NCBI GenBank assembly: GCA_026014875.1
Contig: JAOZHO010000005.1
Location: 1-64,000 of the forward strand
DNA length: 64,000 nucleotides
Direction: 5' to 3'
Source of the DNA: Candidatus Bathyarchaeota archaeon
GTDB taxonomy: Archaea > Thermoproteota > Bathyarchaeia > TCS64
Part shown: piece after piece, positions 58,402-64,000 of the stretch
Position numbering within the stretch: the first letter of the stretch is position 1
How the letters are laid out: each line of letters starts with the position of its first letter
Notes under the pieces: generated by a model
What the model saw: only the letters and a program-made list of their open reading frames with translations
The model's database searches: none
Told to the model about the DNA's origin: nothing
Program-made: the position numbers and the translations under genes

Positions 58402-58534
58402 TGGTGGGGCCGGAAGGATTTGAACCCTCGACATTTGGGTATCCCGCTCCAAAAACTCGTCATCCCCTCACGGGTCAGCATCCAACTATATGATTTCTGG
58501 AGCCCAACGTCATTCCAGGCTAGACCACGGCCCC
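58402..58534 (-). tRNA. tRNA-Trp (CCA) with a 56-nt intron, 3' CCA encoded
   Basis: Minus strand: acceptor GGGGCCG pairs with CGGCCCC; D arm GTCT...TGAC; anticodon stem TTGGG pairs with CCCAA; T arm GAGGG-TTCAAAT-CCTTC; discriminator A; CCA encoded at 58404-58402. The anticodon loop CTCCAGA gives CCA, but 56 nt separate position 37 from position 38. Intron bases UUUUUGGAG can pair with CUCCAGAAA around the anticodon, as in archaeal pre-tRNAs before cutting by the splicing endonuclease. The exact cut sites are not certain. A TATA-like GATAAATATT lies at 58565-58574. Confidence 0.93.
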
Positions 58535-58560
58535 TAGCCAAACACCGCTACGGCCCACCA

Positions 58561-58574
58561 GATAGATAAATATT
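58561..58574 (-). promoter_or_regulatory. TATA-like box for tRNA-Trp
   Basis: An A/T run (AATATTTATCTATC on the minus strand) centred about 30 nt before the tRNA 5' end. Confidence 0.4.
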
Positions 58575-58658
58575 ACCACACCCGGAAACCCCGCAAACCG
58601 GAACCCCCCCGCCCCCGGGACACAACACTTACCCCATCCCCACCCCAAGACACCCCGG

Positions 58659-58988
58659 ATGACACTCCTATTCAAGAAGACCATGCTCCCCAAGATCCAC
58701 GACGGCACCAAGACCGCCACCCGCCGCCCCAACAAGCCCATGGTCAAACAGGGAGGCAGATACCGCCTCAAAACCGAGCTATTCAAAGCCCATCCCGACT
58801 CGATCCAGGTAGACCGCCTCTACCAGCAACCCTTAGGCGAGATGACCCAAGCAGACGCCCTAAGGGAAGGATACCCTTCACTCCAGGAATTCCAAGAGGT
58901 GTGGGCCTCCCTCTTCAAAACCTACGACCCCGCACAAACCGTCTGGGTCGTCGAATTCCGGTACCTGGGGCCCCTCCAGACCGTATAA
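58659..58988 (+). CDS. ASCH-domain protein
   Basis: A 109-residue protein of the ASCH fold (related to PUA), believed to bind RNA or nucleotides. It starts LLFKKTMLPKIHDGTKTATRR, where the IxxGxKTxTxR pattern is the family signature, and continues KPMVKQGGRYRLK, a strand pair, and the C-terminal WVVEFRYLG strand. The family also includes N4-acetylcytidine amidohydrolase, but the catalytic Lys-Thr-Glu set cannot be assigned with certainty. It lies 41 nt upstream of purB on the same strand. Confidence 0.85.
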   Translation: MTLLFKKTMLPKIHDGTKTATRRPNKPMVKQGGRYRLKTELFKAHPDSIQVDRLYQQPLGEMTQADALREGYPSLQEFQEVWASLFKTYDPAQTVWVVEFRYLGPLQTV

Positions 58989-59029
58989 TTAAATCCAGCG
59001 AAGGCACCTGTGAAATCAAGGTGCAACCC

Positions 59030-60460
59030 ATGGTCAACCCCAACATACTCTCCCAGAGATACGCCACCCAGGAGATGAACGCCATATTCTCAGAGGAGGG
59101 CAAAACAGGATACGAGAGAGACCTCTGGCTCGCAGTCCTGAAGGCCCAGAAAGAGCTGGGCCTCGAGATCCCCCGGGAGGCCATCGAGGCCTACGAGGAG
59201 GCGAAGACCGAGATAGACCTGCCCCTCATCAAGGAGATCGAGATGAGGACCAAGCACGACGTCAAGGCCAAGATCGAGGCCTACAACCTCGCCTCCGGGG
59301 GCCACGAGTACCTCCACATGGGGATGACGAGCCGGGACCTCACCGACAACGTGGAGCAGCTCCAGATCAGGAAGGCGGGACGCCTCATCCTCGGAAAATA
59401 CGTCTCGGTCCTCCGACACCTCCTGGACAAGGCCGACGAGTACAGGCACATCGAGATGGCCGCCCGCACCCACCACCAGGCCGCCCAGCCCACCCTCCTG
59501 GGGCGGCGGTTCGCCATGTGGGCCGAAGAACTTCACACCCACCTCGCCGACTACGAGGAGTACCTGGACTCCTACCCCCTCAGGGGCATCAAAGGCGCCG
59601 TGGGCACCCAGTTCGACATGGCCAACCTCCTAGGCTCACCGGAGAAAGCCAGCCTCCTCGAGGAGAAAGTGGCCCAATCCCTGGGGTTCACGGAAACCCT
59701 GGACGCCCCCGGCCAGATCTACCCCCGGAGCCTCGACTACAAGCTCACATCCCACCTCGCAGCCCTCGCCTCCGCATGCGAGAGCTTCGCCAAGACCATC
59801 CGCCTCATGGCGGGGTACGAGCTCGTCACCGAGGGATTCAAGGAGGGCCAGGTGGGGAGCAGCGTCATGCCCCACAAGATGAACACCCGGAGCACCGAGA
59901 GGATCTGCGCATTCTCCCACCTCCTCAAGATGTACAACGACGGAGCCTCCCGCATCGCGGGAGACCAGTGGGAGGAGGGAGACGTCTCATGCTCCGCACT
60001 CCGCAGGGTCATCATACCAGACGCATACTACGCCAGCGACGGCCTCGTCGAGACCACCCTCACGGTCCTCAACCAGATGGGGGCATACCCCGCCGTCATA
60101 GAGGAGGAGCTCGACAGATACCTCCCATTCCTCGCGACCACCTCCATCCTCGGAGTCGCCCTGAGCCACGGAATCGGCAGAGAGAAAGCCCACACCATCA
60201 TCAAGACTCACGCCATCGCCGAGGCCCTCAGGATGCGGCAGCAAGGCACCCGGGAGAACAACCTCATCCCCCTCCTCGCCCAGGACCCCGACTTCAAGGC
60301 AGCCGGGATAACCGTCGACGAGCTCGGCGAGACCCTCAAAGACAGAGCCCGATTCATCGGAAACTCATACAGCCAGATCGATGCAGTAAAAGCGAAAGCC
60401 CAACCCCTCATCAAGAGACACGCAGCCCAAGCCCGATACGAACCCGGGGACATCCTCTGA
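59030..60460 (+). CDS. purB: Adenylosuccinate lyase
   Basis: Catalyses two purine steps: SAICAR to AICAR plus fumarate, and adenylosuccinate to AMP plus fumarate. The 476-residue product has LHMGMTSRDLTDN (about 88-100; His and TS), ARTHHQAAQPTLLGRR (catalytic His, about 145) and the fumarase-superfamily signature GSSVMPHKMNTRS (about 279-291, with catalytic Ser). Archaeal/short-form length. ATG 59030 is preceded by AGGTG; an in-frame GTG three codons earlier is possible. Single copy, with 5S rRNA 45 nt downstream. Confidence 0.96.
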   Translation: MVNPNILSQRYATQEMNAIFSEEGKTGYERDLWLAVLKAQKELGLEIPREAIEAYEEAKTEIDLPLIKEIEMRTKHDVKAKIEAYNLASGGHEYLHMGMTSRDLTDNVEQLQIRKAGRLILGKYVSVLRHLLDKADEYRHIEMAARTHHQAAQPTLLGRRFAMWAEELHTHLADYEEYLDSYPLRGIKGAVGTQFDMANLLGSPEKASLLEEKVAQSLGFTETLDAPGQIYPRSLDYKLTSHLAALASACESFAKTIRLMAGYELVTEGFKEGQVGSSVMPHKMNTRSTERICAFSHLLKMYNDGASRIAGDQWEEGDVSCSALRRVIIPDAYYASDGLVETTLTVLNQMGAYPAVIEEELDRYLPFLATTSILGVALSHGIGREKAHTIIKTHAIAEALRMRQQGTRENNLIPLLAQDPDFKAAGITVDELGETLKDRARFIGNSYSQIDAVKAKAQPLIKRHAAQARYEPGDIL

Positions 60461-60474
60461 CCCCTCCACCGAAA

Positions 60475-60483
60475 TGTTTAAAG
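60475..60483 (+). promoter_or_regulatory. TATA-like box for 5S rRNA
   Basis: TGTTTAAAG is centred about 27 nt before the predicted 5' end of the 5S gene, the standard archaeal spacing. Confidence 0.5.
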
Positions 60484-60505
60484 AAGCGCCCCAGCGTCAC
60501 ACGTA

Positions 60506-60636
60506 TGGGTAACCGGCCAAAGGGCGTGGGTCCCACCCGAACCCATTCCGAACTCGGAAGTTAAACCACGCTCCGTTTGCGGCGGTAGTGATGTCTTCGG
60601 CCTCGCAAAACCGTGAAAGCTGGTGGCCCACCCATT
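60506..60636 (+). rRNA. rrf: 5S ribosomal RNA
   Basis: About 131 nt. Terminal helix: TGGGTAACCGGCC at the 5' end pairs with GGTGGCCCACCCA at the 3' end. The 5S core CCCACCCGAACCCATTCCGAACTCGGAAG (written here as position 60550-60580) contains the universal GAACTCGGAAGTTAAA loop B/C sequence; loop E/helix IV region GCGGCGGTAGTGATG follows. Not next to 16S or 23S, as in several archaea with unlinked 5S. It has its own TATA-like box and ends before the DUF1512 gene. Ends are estimated to 2-3 nt. Confidence 0.95.
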
Positions 60637-60687
60637 CTAAAAACTTCCAGAGACTCGAATAGGCCCGAAAACTCTCCAAGATGAACC

Positions 60688-60696
60688 TTTATAAAA
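60688..60696 (+). promoter_or_regulatory. TATA-like box for the DUF1512 gene
   Basis: TTTATAAAA is centred 26 nt before GTG 60718, so transcription should begin at or beside the start codon (leaderless). Confidence 0.5.
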
Positions 60697-60717
60697 AAGG
60701 AGGGAGCTTCAAACGCA

Positions 60718-61851
60718 GTGATTAATATGTACCTTCATGTCGGCCAGCTTCTCCAGAATCAAAGCGATATCGGGATGATCCTCCAGACCCTCTTCAGCTT
60801 CAGCTTCATCATCTACCTGTTTTACGCCCAGCGGATCCAGGCCATGACTATGCTTCGGGCCGTCGAGGGAACCCTCCGCAAGGTCAAGGGGATCAGGGAC
60901 AAGGGGCGCAACACCTCCATCGAGGCGGTGAAAGAGGCCGCCGAGGACGACTATGACCCCACCCCCGAGGTGGAGCGGTTCCTAGAACACTTCTTTATCC
61001 CTCCCACGAGCCTGGACCCCGCCGGCATCGTCGGCAAGATGGGGCAGCTCCTCAACGTCAGGGAGAACATATTCGAGGCCGAGGTGAGGGCTATGGCTCC
61101 CAAGGCGTCCGACAGTGAGGTCAACAACTTGGAGAACCTCCTAGAGGCTTCCCTCGCCCTCAACGTCTACTACAAGGTGATCCGCCACTTCTATCTTCTC
61201 GGCAAGAGGACAATGAACATCTACGTCATCATGCAGATCCACATGATCCTCCCCATGATCGTCAGGGAGATCGAGGCCTACAGCCGCGCCCTCCAGGCAT
61301 TCAGGGACGGCACCCCCATCGGGGACAGCGTCGGCCCCCTCGTCGCCGCCCGCCTGATGCACGGCCACGAGTGGAGCGACGTCGCGAAGGATATGGTCGT
61401 CGCAGAGGTTCCCTACAACGGGCGCACCCTCGTCGTCACCAAGGCCAAGGGCCCCGGGGGCTCCGTGGGGAAGCCCGGGGACGCGATCGAGAACATCCTC
61501 AACGGCAGGAAGGGTCGCAAGAAGGTGGACGCCGTCATAATGGTCGACGCCGCCGGGAAGCTCGAGGGGGAGCCCACCGGGGGCATCGCAGAGGGCATCG
61601 GAGCCGCCATCGGGGGCATCGGCGTCGAGAAGCACAAGATCGAGGAAGCCGTCAAGAAGCATGATATCCCCATGTACGCCATCGCCATCAAACAGGACAT
61701 CACCCACGTCGTCGCCCCCATGGTAGAGGAGCTCTACACCGCCTGCGACACCGCCGTCGAGATAGTCAAACGCATGGTCGACCAGAGAACCAAGGAAGGC
61801 GACACCATCCTCGTCGCCGGCATCGGCAACACCGTGGGGGTGGCCCAATGA
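60718..61851 (+). CDS. DUF1512 archaeal membrane-anchored protein
   Basis: A 377-residue protein of the archaea-specific family DUF1512, function unknown. It has one N-terminal helix (about 20-38, ILQTLFSFSFIIYLFYAQ), a helical charged part (60-200) with HMILPMIVREIEAYSRAL in the genome, then an alpha/beta half with the conserved Gly-rich stretch GPGGSVGKPGDAIENIL and GGIAEGIGAAIGG, DAVIMVDAAGKLEGE and VAGIGNTVG at the end. GTG 60718 or ATG 60727 may start it; the TATA box favours a leaderless GTG. The stop overlaps the next gene by ATGA. Confidence 0.88.
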   Translation: MINMYLHVGQLLQNQSDIGMILQTLFSFSFIIYLFYAQRIQAMTMLRAVEGTLRKVKGIRDKGRNTSIEAVKEAAEDDYDPTPEVERFLEHFFIPPTSLDPAGIVGKMGQLLNVRENIFEAEVRAMAPKASDSEVNNLENLLEASLALNVYYKVIRHFYLLGKRTMNIYVIMQIHMILPMIVREIEAYSRALQAFRDGTPIGDSVGPLVAARLMHGHEWSDVAKDMVVAEVPYNGRTLVVTKAKGPGGSVGKPGDAIENILNGRKGRKKVDAVIMVDAAGKLEGEPTGGIAEGIGAAIGGIGVEKHKIEEAVKKHDIPMYAIAIKQDITHVVAPMVEELYTACDTAVEIVKRMVDQRTKEGDTILVAGIGNTVGVAQ

Positions 61852-62267
61852 TCTCCCGCATGACCGACGCAGGACCCCAGGCCCCCATGATGAGCCTCAG
61901 CTGGGTCAACCTCGCAGTCGTCGTCGTCCTCGGCATATTCAGCCTCCTATTCCTCTGGCTCGGATTCCAGTCCTTCGGAGGCGAGAACCCCGACCAAGGA
62001 AACCTCTACATCGTCGTGGGCACAGCGGGCTTGGCCGCGATAGGCTACATGTTCTTCAGGACCAAGGCCATATCGAGCCAGAAGCCCCCCGTCGAGAAGG
62101 CCGAGGTCGTCACGATCCTAGAGTGCCCCAGCTGCGACCTCAAACGGGTCAGAGACTTCCAGCGAGGCGATTATGTCTATAAAAGCGACGAGTCCTGCAC
62201 CAGATGCGAGGGCACCATGACCATCACGGGCATCCACCGGAAAGCCGAACCCAAAAAGAAACGCTAA
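61848..62267 (+). CDS. Membrane protein with C-terminal zinc ribbon
   Basis: A 139-residue protein coupled to the DUF1512 gene by an ATGA overlap. Two membrane helices (about 20-41 and 53-70) precede a cytosolic part with a zinc ribbon: ECPSCDLKRVRDF (about 90) and SCTRCEGTMTITG (about 115), then a basic tail (KAEPKKKR). Because DUF1512 is also membrane-anchored, the two probably act together at the membrane. I know no specific function. Its stop overlaps the convergent map stop. Confidence 0.75.
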   Translation: MISRMTDAGPQAPMMSLSWVNLAVVVVLGIFSLLFLWLGFQSFGGENPDQGNLYIVVGTAGLAAIGYMFFRTKAISSQKPPVEKAEVVTILECPSCDLKRVRDFQRGDYVYKSDESCTRCEGTMTITGIHRKAEPKKKR

Positions 62268-63130
62268 GCCGTCGTCACAGTGCACCCGTCAGACTCCACG
62301 ATCATCGTGTGCTCCGCCTGAGCCACAGGTGCCCCACTCCTCTCAACGAGCTGGGGATACGAGTGGACACACTTTCCCTCCACCAACTCACCGAAAGCTT
62401 CGGCACCTCCCGAGACCCCCCCCACGACCCATCGCGAGGCGAAAGGGAGGGATCTGTGCCGTGCCTGGATCAGCTTCAGCATCTTTTTGGCGGCGTCGCT
62501 CTTCACTTTCCGCTTCTTCAGGAATCTGTAGATGTTGCTGGGGGCCCCGTCTATGACTTGGCCTGCGGCGTCTCTGGGCACCGCGAAGGGTTCGATGGCG
62601 TAGACTTCGCCTTCTTTGAGTCTGTAGCCGTTGGTGCCTCCGATGTTGGGTATGGATTGGCCGGCGTGGACTATGTAGCGGCTCATCCTGTGGCCCGTGA
62701 GGTTGCGGATGGGGGCGAAGCCCCTGGACTTGATGGCGTTCTCGATGGCTGCCCCGATATCGGATGCGGCTACGCCTGCCCTCACCATCTTGATTGCGGC
62801 TTCCAAGCCGGCTTCCGCGGCCTCCACCATGGCGGTGTGCCGGGGTTCGAGGCAGATGGTGACTGCGGTGTCGGCGATGTATCCCTCAACGTGGACTCCT
62901 ATGTCTATTTTTACGAGGGTTCCATCGGTGATAACCGTCGGGTCCCCTAAGGGGGATGTGTAGTGGGCTGCGACCCTGTCGATGTCGACGTTGCAGGGGA
63001 ATGCGGGGGCTCCTCCGAGTTTTTTGATGTTGTCTTCGACGAAGTTGCAGATATCGATGACGGGTCTGCCCACCTCGACGTAGCCCCGGGTCTTCTCGCG
63101 CACCCGGGAGGCGATGTATCCCGCTTTCAT
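62264..63130 (-). CDS. map: Methionine aminopeptidase, type II
   Basis: Dimetal protease removing N-terminal Met from new proteins. The 288-residue product has all metal ligands in order: IDIGVHVEGYIADTAV (two Asp, about 75-90), LTGHRMSRYIVHAG (His, about 144), IEPFAVP (Glu, about 175) and AEHTMIVES (Glu, about 273). The 60-residue helical insert between the His and last Glu marks type II, normal in archaea. The upstream frame continues with protein-like sequence TLETLEAL but offers no usual start codon, so ATG 63130 is used. Confidence 0.93.
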   Translation of the reverse strand: MKAGYIASRVREKTRGYVEVGRPVIDICNFVEDNIKKLGGAPAFPCNVDIDRVAAHYTSPLGDPTVITDGTLVKIDIGVHVEGYIADTAVTICLEPRHTAMVEAAEAGLEAAIKMVRAGVAASDIGAAIENAIKSRGFAPIRNLTGHRMSRYIVHAGQSIPNIGGTNGYRLKEGEVYAIEPFAVPRDAAGQVIDGAPSNIYRFLKKRKVKSDAAKKMLKLIQARHRSLPFASRWVVGGVSGGAEAFGELVEGKCVHSYPQLVERSGAPVAQAEHTMIVESDGCTVTTA

Positions 63131-63211
63131 CAGGGCTTCCAGGGTCTCCAGTGTGGTGGCCTCCGCACCTAAGTTGTGGTCAGATGAAAAAAGGGTTTTC
63201 CCGGACAGGGT

Positions 63212-63673
63212 TCATTTCACGATGAGGATTGGCCTGGTGCAGGAGTCGACGACCTTGCGGCTCGTGCTCCCCAGTATCCAGCCCGTGTACCCCCCTATTC
63301 CTCTGCTCCCCATCACGATGAGGTCGACCCCGTCGTTCTCGGCGTAGTCGGTGATAGTCGCGGAGGGGCGCCCCTCTTTGAGGATCGATTCGACCTCGAG
63401 TTCGGGGTGGTCTTCTTTGATCTTGGCTTGGGCCTCGTCTAGGACGTTCTGGTATACGAGTCTCATCTTGTCCTGGTATTGGGCCATGTCCTTGGCGGCG
63501 GAGAGGGGTACTCCCCCGAATCCCTCGTCGGGGAATATGGGGATCATCACCCTCTGGATGACGGCGAGCATTGTGAGCTTCGCCTTGAACTTGGTGGCGA
63601 TCTTGATGGCCTGTTCCAGTGCGTGGTTGGATGGCTCTGAGCCGTCGATGGCCACGAGGATCTTCTTATACAT
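63212..63673 (-). CDS. Universal stress protein (UspA family)
   Basis: Nucleotide-binding stress protein of about 153 residues. MYKKILVAIDGSEPSNHAL is the family N terminus (Asp contacts ATP), and the ATP loop GSRGIGGYTGWILGSTSRKVV near the end (written in the genome, G-2x-G-9x-G-S/T pattern) shows it is of the ATP-binding type. The frame is open to 63721, but ATG 63673 begins the family match. Single gene. Confidence 0.93.
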   Translation of the reverse strand: MYKKILVAIDGSEPSNHALEQAIKIATKFKAKLTMLAVIQRVMIPIFPDEGFGGVPLSAAKDMAQYQDKMRLVYQNVLDEAQAKIKEDHPELEVESILKEGRPSATITDYAENDGVDLIVMGSRGIGGYTGWILGSTSRKVVDSCTRPILIVK

Positions 63674-63730
63674 ATTTTCTCTATGAGGAGGTTTAGGGGG
63701 GTGGCTTATAAAACCCCCCAAACGGGTTTT

Positions 63731-64000
63731 CTATTCTCTGCCCTTCGTCTGGAGAAGTTTCAGGGGGCCGTATCGCTGGACGATGAGGGCCCACTGTTCC
63801 TCGTCGTAGAATCTGCAGAGCCCCTTACCGTATGCCTTGGCAGATTCGAGGACGAAGCGGGATGCCTCCTCGATGTCGGTGACGTGGCTGGCGCCTGTGG
63901 CGCAGCCGGGGACGGGGGTCTCGGTGGTGATGGCGACGCCGAAGACGGGGGCGTCCGTGGCGGTGCAGGGCTGCATTATGCTGTTGATGTGGTCGATGCC
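63731..64000 (-). CDS. Unrecognised protein, 5' end beyond the window
   Basis: Ninety codons open to the right window edge on the minus strand, ending in TAG at 63731-63733. The visible part reads PCTATDAPVFGVAITTETPVPGCATGASHV, KGLCRFYDEEQWALIVQRYGP in the genome and KLLQTKGRE. It has two Cys close to small residues and no membrane segment. I cannot assign a family from this portion. Composition and codon use look like a real gene. Confidence 0.65.
   Translation of the reverse strand, partial: GIDHINSIMQPCTATDAPVFGVAITTETPVPGCATGASHVTDIEEASRFVLESAKAYGKGLCRFYDEEQWALIVQRYGPLKLLQTKGRE

Noticed and set aside
60497-60679. Minus-strand frame over the 5S gene
   Set aside because: It is antisense to rRNA and shows no protein features.
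1-64000. CRISPR arrays, cas genes, complete insertion sequences or prophage
   Set aside because: No regularly spaced repeats, no intact transposase or integrase, and no cas-like protein were seen on either strand.

Overview
The window is archaeal chromosome. Diagnostic genes are archaeosine tRNA-guanine transglycosylase, an SmAP3-like Lsm protein, aMBF1, the NAC alpha homologue, an L38e-type ribosomal protein, aCPSF2-like beta-CASP nucleases, type II methionine aminopeptidase, DUF1512, F420-dependent methylene-H4MPT dehydrogenase (Mtd), and a tRNA-Trp interrupted in the anticodon loop. Coding DNA is GC-rich, GTG and TTG starts are frequent, genes often overlap by 4 nt (ATGA/GTGA), and TATA-like boxes lie about 25 nt before leaderless or short-leader starts. 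Mtd together with formate-tetrahydrofolate ligase, FolD and a HdrABC-MvhADG complex, and no methyl-CoM reductase in view, fits an anaerobic, probably acetogenic or organoheterotrophic TACK archaeon of the Bathyarchaeia type. That placement is inference; no 16S gene is present.

Layout. 1-5 kb: minus-strand operon of an AlkP-type phosphodiesterase, a THEP1-like NTPase and a three-subunit molybdenum hydroxylase, the last gene cut by the window edge. 5-10.6 kb: a class III aminotransferase and an RNA/translation block (tgtA without its PUA domain, Lsm, zinc ribbon, AK6/Fap7-like kinase, aMBF1, stand-alone PUA protein). 10.6-14 kb: one-carbon genes, mtd divergent from fhs-folD. 14-17 kb: NAC and two beta-CASP nucleases. 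17-26 kb: an MFS carrier, a response regulator divergent from a 1283-residue multi-PAS histidine kinase, L38e, and small accessory genes, one sharing a domain with the response regulator, ending at tRNA-Gly and a decayed transposase.

26.6-40.9 kb is the centrepiece: 14 consecutive plus-strand genes hdrC-hdrB-hdrC-hdrB-hdrA(N)-hdrA(C)-mvhD-hdrA(fused)-mvhD-hdrC-hdrB-mvhG-mvhA-protease. It encodes three HdrCB pairs, HdrA once as two proteins and once as a 1000-residue fusion, two MvhD, and one [NiFe] hydrogenase with its maturation peptidase. The likely role is H2-linked flavin-based electron bifurcation to ferredoxin and a low-molecular or protein disulfide-like acceptor. The acceptor cannot be read from the sequence.

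41-51 kb is accessory and partly decayed: a Ca2+-type P-ATPase coupled to a tiny membrane protein, a broken CBS gene, an IS66-like remnant, an AT-rich island, a TudS-like protein, a phosphohydrolase, a broken ArsB/NhaD carrier, a cupin, an MFS carrier and a deacetylase fragment. 51-58 kb: a CPA-type antiporter and a minus-strand redox/metal cluster (TRASH-tailed PadR regulator, SHOCT protein, TlpA, CcdA, DUF362), then another MFS carrier and a lipocalin-like protein. 58-64 kb returns to core genes: tRNA-Trp, ASCH, purB, 5S rRNA, DUF1512, a membrane zinc ribbon, map and a universal stress protein; a partial gene runs off the right edge.
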